Assembly: GCA_002730525.1 (NCBI GenBank)
Contig: PCAK01000036.1
Coordinates: forward strand, 62,001 to 126,000
Direction of reading: 5' to 3'
Length of the DNA stretch: 64,000 bases
From: Acidobacteriota bacterium
Lineage (GTDB): Bacteria > Acidobacteriota > Vicinamibacteria > Vicinamibacterales > UBA823
Part shown: in pieces, positions 25,558 through 34,259 of the stretch
How positions within the stretch are numbered: the stretch's first letter is position 1
Layout of the letters: the number at the start of each line of letters is the position of its first letter
Notes under the pieces: generated by a model
The model's database searches: none
Told to the model about the DNA's origin: nothing
Seen by the model: the letters and a program-made list of their open reading frames with translations, nothing else
Position numbers and translations under genes: made by a program

Positions 25558-27045
25558 ATGGACGGTGCTGCGGCGCTCGATTGGACCGCGGTCGCCGCCA
25601 TCGCCGGTCTCTACCTTTTCCTCTATCTTCTGGGTTCGCGAGCAGCGCGCCGCGCCGAGCGTGCGGGGTTCGCCGGGATGGCGCTGGCCGGGCGCAGCCT
25701 GCCCCTGGGCCTCGGCGTCCTCACAATGACGGCCACGTGGGTCGGCGGCGGCTACGTTAACGGCACGGCCGAGGCGACCTACGGTGGGGGGCTGTGGCAG
25801 GCGCAGGCGCCCTGGGGCTACGCGCTCAGTCTGGTGCTGGGCGGGCTCTGGTTCGCGCCGACGATGCGGCGACGCGGCTTCACGACGATGCTCGATCCGT
25901 TCGAGCAGCGCTACGGCCGCGAGGCGGCAGCGTTGCTGTACCTGCCGGCGCTGACCGGCGAGCTGTTCTGGACCGCCGCGATTCTCGTGGCGCTGGGCGC
26001 GACGTTCGAGGTCATCGCGGGCATCCCCTTCGCGCCGGCCGTCGTCCTGTCGGCGGGTGTGGCGATCGCCTACACCGCGCGGAGCGGGCTCTGGGCGGTG
26101 GCCATCACCGACGTCGTCCAGATGGTACTTCTGTTCATCGGGCTCTGGCTGGCGGCGACCGTCGCCGTCGGGGAGGTCGGCGGCGTCGAGGCCGCGTGGG
26201 CGTCCTACAGCGCGAACGACGTTTCCGGGCCGCCGGCGGCGGGGTCCTGGCTGGCCTGGTGGGATTCCGCGCTGCTGCTCATCTTTGGGGGCATCCCGTG
26301 GCACGTGTACTTTCAGCGGGTCCTGGCCACGACCGGGCCGGCCGCCGCCCGCCGACTGTCGATCTGGGCGGGGGCGCTCAGCCTCCTCGTGGCGGTGCCG
26401 GCGCTGGCGATCGGCGTCATCGGCACGGCCGTCGATTGGAACGCACTGGGTGTGTCCGACCCCGACGCGGCGATGATTCTGCCGTTGGTGCTGCGCCACC
26501 TCACGCCGCCGTTCGTCGCGCTGCTCGGTCTCGGCGCGCTCGCCGCGGCGGTGATGTCGTCGGTGGATTCGTCGATCCTGTCGGCCTCCTCGATGGCGGC
26601 CTGGAACGTCTACCGGCCCCTGGTGCGTCCGGCCGCGACGTCGGCCGAACTGACCCGGGTGGTCCGGAGGGTGATCGTGATCGTCGGCTGCGGGGCGACG
26701 CTCGTGGCCCTGAACGTGCAGAGCGTCTATGCACTGTGGTTCCTCTGCAGCGATCTCGTCTACTGCATCCTGTTCCCGCAGCTGGTCTGTGCGCTGTACG
26801 ACCGACGGGCGCAGCGGGTGGGAGCGTTTGCAGGCTATGCCGTCTCGCTGGTGTTGCGGGTGGGCGCCGGGGAGCCGCTGCTCGGGATCCCGGCGCTGCT
26901 GCCGTACGGCGCTGATGCGGCGACGGGTGCGGTGGCGTTCCCGTTCCGGACGTTCGGGATGCTGGGCGGCCTGATCACGATCGCCGCGGTCTCGCGGGTT
27001 CTGCGGTCACCCTCGGCCACCGGCGAGGCGGATCAGTCGTCGTAG
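25558..27045 (+). CDS. Sodium:solute symporter, high-affinity choline transporter (SLC5A7)-like
   Basis: A 495-residue permease with about 13 hydrophobic segments. It is close to eukaryotic CHT1: TATWVGGGYVNGTAEATYGGGL, LGGLWFAPTMRRRGFTTMLDPFEQRYG, ITDVVQMVLLFIGLW and GGIPWHVYFQRVL each have obvious counterparts there. AAAVMSSVDSSILSASSMAAWN is the general SSS sodium-site segment. A quaternary amine is the likely substrate. It follows the MFS gene by 27 bp. Its 3' end overlaps the convergent subunit-3 gene at 27033-27632 by 13 bp. Confidence 0.85.
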   Translation: MDGAAALDWTAVAAIAGLYLFLYLLGSRAARRAERAGFAGMALAGRSLPLGLGVLTMTATWVGGGYVNGTAEATYGGGLWQAQAPWGYALSLVLGGLWFAPTMRRRGFTTMLDPFEQRYGREAAALLYLPALTGELFWTAAILVALGATFEVIAGIPFAPAVVLSAGVAIAYTARSGLWAVAITDVVQMVLLFIGLWLAATVAVGEVGGVEAAWASYSANDVSGPPAAGSWLAWWDSALLLIFGGIPWHVYFQRVLATTGPAAARRLSIWAGALSLLVAVPALAIGVIGTAVDWNALGVSDPDAAMILPLVLRHLTPPFVALLGLGALAAAVMSSVDSSILSASSMAAWNVYRPLVRPAATSAELTRVVRRVIVIVGCGATLVALNVQSVYALWFLCSDLVYCILFPQLVCALYDRRAQRVGAFAGYAVSLVLRVGAGEPLLGIPALLPYGADAATGAVAFPFRTFGMLGGLITIAAVSRVLRSPSATGEADQSS

Positions 27046-27632
27046 CGGACGCCGAGGCGATCGAGCGCCTCGGGCGCGCACCCGCGCCATTCGACGAGGT
27101 ACTCGTTGCCGAGGTACTGCAGGTCGTCGATGCCGATCTGGCTCGTCCAGAAGCCGGTGGCGGTCAGGTCTCGGACGCTCGAGAAGAACGCGACGCCCTG
27201 GCTGAGCGAGTCCGGTGCCCGGTCGGGCCAGGCGATGTCGTCGAGGACCGCACCGCGTTGAGCGGCGTCGCAGGCCGTGAATTGCCGTTCGAAGCGCCGC
27301 TGACACTCGATGTCGAGCCAGGCCAGGCCGCCGCGCAGCGCGCCCTGACGAACCGGCTGGTCGATCATCATGAAGTCGATGAACTCGGGCACGCCGGCGT
27401 CGGCCGCGCCGCCGGAGCGATCGTCGGCCGGGAGAATGATCTCGACGAGCGCCGAGAGCGAGGCGTACTCCACCGCCGTGAAGAACTGCGGCGTGTAGGG
27501 CGTCTGGGTGGCAAGGGCTTCGCGGCGCGCCCGGTCGGAGCGCTCCCGCGCCGACCGGGCCTCGACGGCGGTCCAGACGAGACCGGCGGCGACCGGAGCC
27601 GTCAGCCGTTTGATGGCATCGCGCCGCTTCAC
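27033..27632 (-). CDS. Gluconate 2-dehydrogenase subunit 3 family protein (second copy)
   Basis: A 199-residue Tat-signalled small subunit. It starts at GTG 27632, just after GAGGGGAG, with KRRDAIKRLTAPVAAG as export signal. Family marks are ALVEIILPADDRSGGAADAGVPEFID, LRGGLAWLDIECQRRF and SVRDLTATGFWTSQIGIDDLQYLG. The start overlaps the stop of the GMC gene upstream (GTGA), so here the large subunit precedes the small one, the opposite order from the 20352-22630 pair. It is the last gene of a five-gene minus-strand operon. Confidence 0.87.
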   Translation of the reverse strand: MKRRDAIKRLTAPVAAGLVWTAVEARSARERSDRARREALATQTPYTPQFFTAVEYASLSALVEIILPADDRSGGAADAGVPEFIDFMMIDQPVRQGALRGGLAWLDIECQRRFERQFTACDAAQRGAVLDDIAWPDRAPDSLSQGVAFFSSVRDLTATGFWTSQIGIDDLQYLGNEYLVEWRGCAPEALDRLGVRYDD

Positions 27633-29329
27633 AGCTCCCCTCGGTTTCTGGCGTCGGCGATGTACTCGGAGGTGCGCATCGCGAGCGCCATGATCGTCCA
27701 GGTCAGATTCTTGTCGGCCTGGGAGGTGAACGGGCCGCCGTCGGCCACGAACAGGTTCCGGACGTCGTGAGCCTGGCACTGCGCGTTGAGTACCGAGGTA
27801 TCGGCCGAATCGCCCATCCGCGTAACGCCGGCCTCGTGGATGATCCGCCCGCCGGGCTCCAGCCCGAACTCGTCGCCCGGTGCGGGCTCCGGCGTCAGCG
27901 GCGTGCCGCCCATGTCGTCGATGACCTGACGGAAGGTCCGCTGCATGTGGCGCGCCTGCCGGCGTTCGTGGTCGCTCCACTGAAAGCGGAAGCGCAGGAC
28001 GGGAATACCCCAGCGATCGACGACGCCGGGGTCGATCTCGCAGTAGCTGTCGGCATTCGGGATCATCTCGCCTCGGCCCGCAAAGCCGACCACGGCGCCG
28101 TAGTATCGGCGGTAGTCCGCCTTGAGGCCGCGGCCCCAGCCGCCGCCCGAGGGATACCGCTCGACGGTGCCCAGCATTCCGAAGCCCGGCATCCGGCGGC
28201 CGCCACCAGGCTCGATGTGATACCCGCGCGGGAAGTCCAGCGAGGCGTTGTCGAGCCACCATGGCATGTAGATGTGCATGCCGGCGCCATCCTCGTTGTG
28301 GGGCACACCGTCCATGAGCGACGGGATAAAGCCCGAGACCGAGGCGCCAGTCGAATCGGTCAGGTAGCGGCCGATGGCGCCGCTGGAGTTCGCCAGGCCG
28401 TCGGGAAATCGCGCGGAAGTCGAATTCAGGAGCAGGCGCGCCGATTCGCAGGCGCTCGCGGCCAGCACCACGATACGCGCGCGAACCTGATGTTCCTGCC
28501 CGGTGGTCGTGTCGACGTAGGACACGCCGGTCGCGAGACCGTCAGCGCCCGTCGTCACCTCGCGTGCCATGGCGCCGGTGACCAATGTCAGCCGGCCGGT
28601 AGCCAGGGCCGGAGGGAGCAGGACCGTCGGAGACGAGAAGTTGGACGAGGTGCGGCATCCGCGGCCGCACTGGCCACAATAGTGGCAGGCGGAGCGTCCG
28701 TTGAGCGGCTGGGTCAGAATCGAGATCCGGGACGGGACGCACGTAATGCCGAGCCGATCGCAGGACTGCTTCATCAGCAGCTCGTAGCATCGTGGCCGCG
28801 GCGGCGGCTGGAAGACGCCGTCGGGTTCGTTCGGCAGGCCCTCCTCGGATCCGTACAAGCCGACGAGACGATCCAGCTGGTCGTAGTAGGGCTTCAGCTC
28901 GTCGTAGGTGATTGGCCAGTCGTCGCCGAGGCCGTCGAGGCTCCGGCGCCGGAAGTCGTCCGGACCGTAGCGGAGCGAGATGCGGCCCCAGTGGTTCGTC
29001 CGTCCGCCGAGCATCCGCGCGCGGAACCAGTCGAATCGCTCCCCGTTGCCGACGGTGTAGGGCTCGCCCTCGAGTTCCCACCCGCCGAGGCAGGCGTCGA
29101 ATTCACCGAATGGCCGGTCGGTGCCCGCGCCGCGGCGCGGCGACTCGTACGGCCACGCCAGCATCTGGGATTGGCTCGCGGTATCCCACATCGGGCCGGC
29201 CTCGAGCAGGACGGTCTCGGCGCCGGCTTCGGTGAGCACCTTGGCCGCCATGCCGCCGCCGGCGCCGGACCCGACGACACAGACGTCGTAGACGCGCGGA
29301 GAGCGGCTAACCTGCATCCGTGGCGCCAT
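27629..29329 (-). CDS. GMC-family FAD-dependent dehydrogenase, catalytic subunit (second copy)
   Basis: A 566-residue flavoenzyme with the FAD motif VCVVGSGAGGGMAAKVL and LLEAGPMWD. Cys215, 218, 221 and 225 in CHYCGQCGRGC repeat the cysteine motif of the first copy. The C-terminal catalytic block is IHEAGVTRMGDSADTSV, HDVRNLFVADGG and NLTWTIMAL. It has no signal of its own and is expected to be exported with the small subunit 27033-27632. ATG 29329 gives four residues more than ATG 29317; both are possible. It follows the glycosylasparaginase gene by 17 bp, so it may oxidise a sugar released by the enzymes of this operon. Confidence 0.88.
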   Translation of the reverse strand: MAPRMQVSRSPRVYDVCVVGSGAGGGMAAKVLTEAGAETVLLEAGPMWDTASQSQMLAWPYESPRRGAGTDRPFGEFDACLGGWELEGEPYTVGNGERFDWFRARMLGGRTNHWGRISLRYGPDDFRRRSLDGLGDDWPITYDELKPYYDQLDRLVGLYGSEEGLPNEPDGVFQPPPRPRCYELLMKQSCDRLGITCVPSRISILTQPLNGRSACHYCGQCGRGCRTSSNFSSPTVLLPPALATGRLTLVTGAMAREVTTGADGLATGVSYVDTTTGQEHQVRARIVVLAASACESARLLLNSTSARFPDGLANSSGAIGRYLTDSTGASVSGFIPSLMDGVPHNEDGAGMHIYMPWWLDNASLDFPRGYHIEPGGGRRMPGFGMLGTVERYPSGGGWGRGLKADYRRYYGAVVGFAGRGEMIPNADSYCEIDPGVVDRWGIPVLRFRFQWSDHERRQARHMQRTFRQVIDDMGGTPLTPEPAPGDEFGLEPGGRIIHEAGVTRMGDSADTSVLNAQCQAHDVRNLFVADGGPFTSQADKNLTWTIMALAMRTSEYIADARNRGEL

Positions 29330-29346
29330 CGTGCCGTGGCGTGAGC

Positions 29347-30396
29347 CTACCGCCAGGGGAGCGAATCGATTTCGGCCTGCGTCAGCCGAGGCAGAAGCGC
29401 CCGGCCGTCTTCGACGCGGTGGCCTCGGGCGTCGTGGACCGCGAACCCCGTCCGCCGCAGCGCACCGCAGCCGTAGCGACCTTGCTTGTCGAGGGCGACG
29501 AACTTCAGATTGAACATCGGCTTGCCGTTATGCCGGTCCATCACGCGCTGGCAGACGCTCTCGCAGGCGTCCTGCGGCGACAGTCCCTGCCGCATCAACT
29601 CGACGACGTGGAAGCTGCCGGAATTCTTGACGCACTCTTCACCGTGGCCGGTCGCTCCAGCGGCGCCCACTTCGTTGTCGACGTAGAGTCCGGCGCCGAT
29701 GATCGGCGAATCGCCGACGCGGCCGACGAGCTTGAAATGATGGCCGATGGTGCTGGTCACGCCGGCGATGTCGCCGTTGGCGTCGAGCGTCAGGACGTTG
29801 ATCGTGCCGCCGGGCGGCTCGGAGGGCGCGCTGGGCGGGAAGTAGTAGTCGCGGTTCGAGAGGTTCTCTTTCCAGTCGACCCAGTGCTGGCGGGCCGCGT
29901 CGGTCAGCAGGTCCTCTTCCTCGAACCCGTGCATCTTGGCGAAGCGTAGCGCGCCGCGGCCGGCGAGCATCCAGTGGTCGGTGCGATCCATGACGAGACG
30001 CGCGACCGACGACGGCGTCTTGATGTTCTCGAGTGCGGCGACGGCGCCGATGTTGTTGTTGTCGGCACCGTTCATCACCGCGGCGTCGAGTTGGTGGAAT
30101 CCATCCTCGTTCGGGTCGCCGCCGTAGCCGACCGTGGCGTCGCGCGGGTCGCGTTCCGAGACGTTCGTGGCCCGCTCGGCCGCGTCCATGGCATTCCCAC
30201 CGGCGCGCATGATGTCCCAGGCCGTTGTCGTGATCTCCTCCCGAACCGCGTTGTTCGTCTTGCTCGTGACGACGAGAGGGCGATCGGATCTGTCCTGGAG
30301 GGTGGTCGAGGCAGCGCGTGCAGCACCGGGAACGGCGAGGCCGGTGCCCACGAATCCGGAGAGAAAGCCCCGTCGGCTGAGATGTGCGGGTCGCAT
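29347..30396 (-). CDS. Tat-exported glycosylasparaginase family protein (divergent copy)
   Basis: A 349-residue Ntn-hydrolase. ATG 30396 is preceded by AGGAGG with 6 bp spacing and opens a Tat signal (HLSRRGFLSGFVGTG). Family segments are AGGNAMDAAERA, VGYGGDPNEDGFHQLDAAVMNG, MDRTDHWMLAGRGALRFA and KLVGRVGDSPIIGAGLYVDNEVGAAGATGHGE. The predicted nucleophile is Thr198 in GGTINVLTLD. Unlike the other three copies it keeps LDAAVMNG rather than LDSCCMHG and so is nearer classical enzymes. It is 31 bp downstream of the GH89-like gene and 17 bp upstream of a GMC dehydrogenase, linking release and oxidation of GlcNAc-like products. Confidence 0.88.
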   Translation of the reverse strand: MRPAHLSRRGFLSGFVGTGLAVPGAARAASTTLQDRSDRPLVVTSKTNNAVREEITTTAWDIMRAGGNAMDAAERATNVSERDPRDATVGYGGDPNEDGFHQLDAAVMNGADNNNIGAVAALENIKTPSSVARLVMDRTDHWMLAGRGALRFAKMHGFEEEDLLTDAARQHWVDWKENLSNRDYYFPPSAPSEPPGGTINVLTLDANGDIAGVTSTIGHHFKLVGRVGDSPIIGAGLYVDNEVGAAGATGHGEECVKNSGSFHVVELMRQGLSPQDACESVCQRVMDRHNGKPMFNLKFVALDKQGRYGCGALRRTGFAVHDARGHRVEDGRALLPRLTQAEIDSLPWR

Positions 30397-30427
30397 ATGT
30401 CCTCCTGTGTCGTGTGATTGATGGCGG

Positions 30428-32776
30428 CTAGGCGTCCGCCAACGTCGACGATGTGGGGAGTTCGAGCCCCACGAGAGTTTCCACGGTGCCGAGCCGCGCG
30501 GCCACGTCGCCATCGCTCGGGGAAGCCGGCACGATCGGGCGCGCCCGGGGCGTCGCCGGCGGTGGCGAAACCGGTGCCACCGCCGCGGCAAATCGTTCGC
30601 GCATCACCGACTCGAACCTGGCCGCATCCTCGCGAGGCAGCTCGCGGACGCGGTCGGCCCAGGCCCGGTCGGGGAAATCGTGCCAGAACCAGCCCGGCCT
30701 GTCGAGCGGGTCTGGTGAGGCGCCTGCCGACAGCACTCGCCGAAGCGCGCGCGTCTGTTCGAGGTAGACGAGCTCGATCGCTTCGGGCGAGAGCACCAGA
30801 GGGTAGCCGTTGTAGAAGTCGCATCCGAGCGTCCAGAGCGAGTCGACTGCCCGGTTCGAGACCGGCGCGGTCGTGCCGATCCGGCGGGCCGTGTCTACCA
30901 GGGACAGCTCGGGATACGGCGCGAGAGCGCGGCCAAGTGCGGCCCAGGTCGTCTCGGCAGCCTCGAGCCAGTGTCGCGTGCCCTCATAGTCACCTGCTCC
31001 ATGGGCGCGCGACGCGGCGGCTTCGAGGACGTGGGCCTGCCTGACGGCAACCCAGGCGATCAGGTCCGTCAGGTCGCGTCCGAAGAGCGCGGGCACGGCA
31101 GCGCGGCCGGTGCCGGCCGCCATTGTGGCGAGGCCGGAGCGTGTGTCGATGAGCAGGCGAAGCTGATCCGGCGCAAGGAAGTAGGGGACCAGGAGGCGCT
31201 TGCGCGGGGTCGCCACGACGCGCGCGTTGCCGGCGGCGAGCAGGGGCTGGAAGCCCGCCATGAAGGCATCCGCCGCCTGGCCATGACGTGCGACGGCGAA
31301 TTGCTCCAACGCGACATCCTGGACAAACCCGTCTGGGTCCCAAGCGAGACGACGGATGATCTCCGATAGCCACGGTGAGGTGTCGGACCACTCGGGCCAG
31401 TGGAAGTATCCGCGGCAGGACGGGTCGGCGGCGGCGGCGCGCGCGTCGCGCGCGAGGCTACGCCCGGACGACCAGGCCGTTTGGAGAAAGGTGTCGGCGC
31501 CGCTGAAGACGGTGAACTGGCCCGAGAGCCAGACCCGACCGGCAGGGATGTCGGGGCGCCCGTCAGCCTGCTCCCGGCCGACGCCGACGTCGTCGAACAC
31601 TCTGCCCATCCCATGTCGAATGTGCACCGCCTGGATCGGATCGGGCAGCGCCTCGAACAGTTCCGGGACCTGCTCGGCCCAGGTCCAGACGGTGGGCATC
31701 GCCTGGGGATCGATCGCTCGCAGGACCTCGAAGGCCTGGCTGAAACCATCGGCCTTGGTGACGGATCGACAAGGATCGCTATAGGACTGGCCCTCCTCGC
31801 CCCGGTGGCGGATGGCGTAGAGGTGATCTGTGCCGAACGTGGCGACGAGTTCTCGCCAGACGCTGGTCGTGAAGGAACGCAGCTCTGGCTGATGTGCGCA
31901 GAGGAAGCCGCCGCGCCATTCGAGATCCGGATGGAGCGTGCGCACCGCGTCGGGAAACGCACCGTAGGCGATCACGTACATGAAGCGGACGCCGAGCTCC
32001 CGGCCACGCGCGAGGACTCGCTGCGCGAGCGCCTCCTTCGCCGTGGAGGCCCAGACCGCGCCGTGGTCGAGGCCGACCGCATCGGGAAACGCGCGATGGA
32101 AGACCGCCTCCATCGGTGGATAGAACTCGAGGAAGTTCAGACCGCTACGCGCCAGAAAAAGCAGGGCGCGCTCCCAGTCGGCGTCCTCCCAGGTTGCGGC
32201 GCAGAATCGGCGCGGTCCGAGGTAGTTGTCCCAGATCATGTCCCCGCGCCACCGAAACGCCGGGACCTGTTCGTGGTCGTCGACTGGGAGCAGCGTCGCC
32301 TTGGGGGAAAGCGACGGCCGCGTATCGCCATCCCGGAAGAAGCCGAAGCCGAGCGATGCGAGCCAGGCGTACAGGCCGTTGCGCGCGCCCTCGGTGTCGG
32401 ACCCGCAGATGACGATCGCCGGCCCCTGTGGCGGCGACAGGAGGCGGTAGGCCCCGGGCGCCTGGCTGGCGCACCGCCAGGCCGAAGAAGTGGCGGCCGA
32501 GACGTTCGAGGTGAGGAGCAGCGTGTCGGGTCCAGCCGCGAAGGCGGTCGGGCCCAGGACCGCACCGGCCGCGCGCAAGAGCGCGGCGGCGTCGGCAAGC
32601 GAGGCCCGGCTGACCGCGTCGTCGATACCATCGACGACACGAAGGGTGCCCCATGTCGGGCCATCGTCGGCAGGCGCGCAGCCGGTCGACGCCGAGACTA
32701 GGGCGGCCCCGGTTCCCAGCGTGAGGAAGCGCCGCCGGGTGAGCCGGGAACGCGAGGGGGCAGTTGGGTCGGGCAT
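30428..32776 (-). CDS. Tat-exported GH89-like alpha-N-acetylglucosaminidase-fold protein (divergent)
   Basis: A 782-residue protein with a Tat signal (LTRRRFLTLGTGAAL) ending in a lipobox-like ASTGC. It resembles alpha-N-acetylglucosaminidase (human NAGLU, GH89) in order and local sequence. A small alpha/beta domain ends near DGDTRPSLSP. The barrel starts with FRWRGDMIWDNY, then WEDADWERALLFLARSGLN, QRVLARGRELGVRFMYVIAYG and FGTDHLYAIRHRGEE. Glu327 falls where human Glu316 lies, and Glu462 in HWPEWSDTSPW matches the second catalytic Glu region. This alignment was made by eye and identity is low. It lies between an FAD oxidoreductase and a glycosylasparaginase in one operon. Another TIM-barrel hydrolase family remains possible. 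Confidence 0.6.
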   Translation of the reverse strand: MPDPTAPSRSRLTRRRFLTLGTGAALVSASTGCAPADDGPTWGTLRVVDGIDDAVSRASLADAAALLRAAGAVLGPTAFAAGPDTLLLTSNVSAATSSAWRCASQAPGAYRLLSPPQGPAIVICGSDTEGARNGLYAWLASLGFGFFRDGDTRPSLSPKATLLPVDDHEQVPAFRWRGDMIWDNYLGPRRFCAATWEDADWERALLFLARSGLNFLEFYPPMEAVFHRAFPDAVGLDHGAVWASTAKEALAQRVLARGRELGVRFMYVIAYGAFPDAVRTLHPDLEWRGGFLCAHQPELRSFTTSVWRELVATFGTDHLYAIRHRGEEGQSYSDPCRSVTKADGFSQAFEVLRAIDPQAMPTVWTWAEQVPELFEALPDPIQAVHIRHGMGRVFDDVGVGREQADGRPDIPAGRVWLSGQFTVFSGADTFLQTAWSSGRSLARDARAAAADPSCRGYFHWPEWSDTSPWLSEIIRRLAWDPDGFVQDVALEQFAVARHGQAADAFMAGFQPLLAAGNARVVATPRKRLLVPYFLAPDQLRLLIDTRSGLATMAAGTGRAAVPALFGRDLTDLIAWVAVRQAHVLEAAASRAHGAGDYEGTRHWLEAAETTWAALGRALAPYPELSLVDTARRIGTTAPVSNRAVDSLWTLGCDFYNGYPLVLSPEAIELVYLEQTRALRRVLSAGASPDPLDRPGWFWHDFPDRAWADRVRELPREDAARFESVMRERFAAAVAPVSPPPATPRARPIVPASPSDGDVAARLGTVETLVGLELPTSSTLADA

Positions 32777-32792
32777 TGATGAGGGGAGCCCG

Positions 32793-33959
32793 TCAGATGA
32801 CGTTGGCCTCTGGTTGCACCGTGCCCGTCGAGAACCTGTCGAGGGCGAACGAGTCGAGGTCGACGTCGGGCTGGTGGCCGGCGATCAGCGCCGCGAGATG
32901 GCGGCCGACGGCCGGCGAGTGCTGGAACCCGTGGCCGCTGAAGCCGTTGATGAGGTAGAGGCCTTTGACTTGCTCCACGGGGCCGATGATGGCGTTGGCG
33001 TCCGGCGACATGGCGTAGAGCCCGGCCCAGGCGTGCGAGATCGTGCCCTCGGCGAGGACCGGCAGGCGGGTCAACGCGACCTCCACGACCGAATCGAGGA
33101 AATCCCATTGCACCGTCATGTCGAAGCCCGGTGCCTCGTCGGGATCGCCCATGCCGAACAGGATATTCGCGCCCTCGCGATGAAAGTAGAACGATGTGGC
33201 GAAGTCGATCGCCATGAGGTGCGTCTCGGGGAAGTCGGCGCCGGCGACGGCGGCTGCCGGCGGCTGGGCGATGAAGATATGGCGGCGCAGCGGTTCGACG
33301 GGGAGATTCACGCCGGCCAGTTGCGCGACGCGCGCGGCGTGCGGGCCGGCGGCGTTGACGACGACGGGGGTCGCGATCGTGCCGCGCGTCGTCGTGACGC
33401 CCGCGATCCTATCGGCATCGACCGTGATACCGGTCACTTCCGTATCGCGCTCGATCTCGACACCCGCGGTCTGGGCCGCGCGGGCGAAGCCAGTGGTCAG
33501 GCCGTTCGGGTCGGCGATGCCGTCGCGGGAGCAGTAGCTGGCGGCGATGACACCGTCGACATTGAGCCCGGGAGCGAGGCGGGCGGCCTCAGCCGGCGTG
33601 AGCAGCTCGACCTCGACGCCCAGGCTCTGCTGCAAGGCGATGTTCTGCTCGAATGTCGACACGGACTCGGGTGTCGACAGGAGAAAGAGATAGCCGTCCT
33701 GATGAAAGTCCAACGGATAGCCCACCTCGTCCTCAAAGCGCTCCATGAGGTGGATCGATTCGATCGAGAAGGCGATGTTCTCGGGTATCGAGAACTGGTG
33801 TCGTACCCCTCCGGCGTTCCGGCCGGTGGACCCGGTGGCCAACTGCCGTTCGCGCTCGATCAGGACGACGTTCCGGATGCCGAGGCGGGAGAGATGGTAA
33901 GCAGTGCTGGCACCCATGCAGCCGCCCCCGATGATGACGACGTCGGCGGCTGATCTCAT
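32793..33959 (-). CDS. FAD-dependent oxidoreductase of the DAO/sarcosine oxidase beta type
   Basis: A 388-residue amine-oxidase-like flavoprotein. The FAD motif is VVIIGGGCMGASTAYHLSRLG and the ATGSTGRNAGGVRHQFSIPEN segment is typical of sarcosine oxidase subunit beta and dimethylglycine dehydrogenase-like enzymes. The C-terminal GLYLINGFSGHGFQHSPAVG is also a family mark. It likely demethylates or deaminates an N-substituted glycine or similar secondary amine in the cytosol. ATG 33959 was chosen because the Rossmann strand follows after seven residues. It is the first gene of the minus-strand operon to 27033, divergent from ilvA. Confidence 0.87.
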   Translation of the reverse strand: MRSAADVVIIGGGCMGASTAYHLSRLGIRNVVLIERERQLATGSTGRNAGGVRHQFSIPENIAFSIESIHLMERFEDEVGYPLDFHQDGYLFLLSTPESVSTFEQNIALQQSLGVEVELLTPAEAARLAPGLNVDGVIAASYCSRDGIADPNGLTTGFARAAQTAGVEIERDTEVTGITVDADRIAGVTTTRGTIATPVVVNAAGPHAARVAQLAGVNLPVEPLRRHIFIAQPPAAAVAGADFPETHLMAIDFATSFYFHREGANILFGMGDPDEAPGFDMTVQWDFLDSVVEVALTRLPVLAEGTISHAWAGLYAMSPDANAIIGPVEQVKGLYLINGFSGHGFQHSPAVGRHLAALIAGHQPDVDLDSFALDRFSTGTVQPEANVI

Positions 33960-34259
33960 CTGCGCATGGTGCCTGACGCGGCAGGACTGCCGCGCGTTGC
34001 TCAGATTAGCACACGGTGTCCGACATGGCGTCGTTCCCGGCGTGACGGGGCCGTGACGAGAGTCAACACATCGTGTCGTCGAGCCGACAACCACTAGAGA
34101 TGGGCACCCACGGAAAGTTCGTGTGGAGCGGTTCGAGGCGGACGCGACGTCTGGCGCGACGCCGGGCGCGGCGCTGGCGTGCGCTCGGCGCGCCCTCAGT
34201 CCCGCTCGCGTGACCGCGTGGCGGCACGAGGGCCCGGCGACCTGACACGAGCGACCCGA
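33960..34259. other. Divergent intergenic region, no gene seen
   Basis: These 300 bases separate the start of the FAD oxidoreductase (minus) from ilvA (plus) and must hold both promoters. GCTCAGATTAGCACACGGTGTCCGAC near 34000 is the least GC-rich part. I see no convincing -35/-10 pair, ORF or hairpin. A GTG-like extension of ilvA into this region exists but reads as low-complexity Arg/Ala sequence. Confidence 0.4.

Noticed and set aside
24799-26499. 566-codon minus-strand frame under the permease genes
   Set aside because: It is an antisense artefact; its composition (Arg, Gln, His, Asp repeats) is not protein-like.
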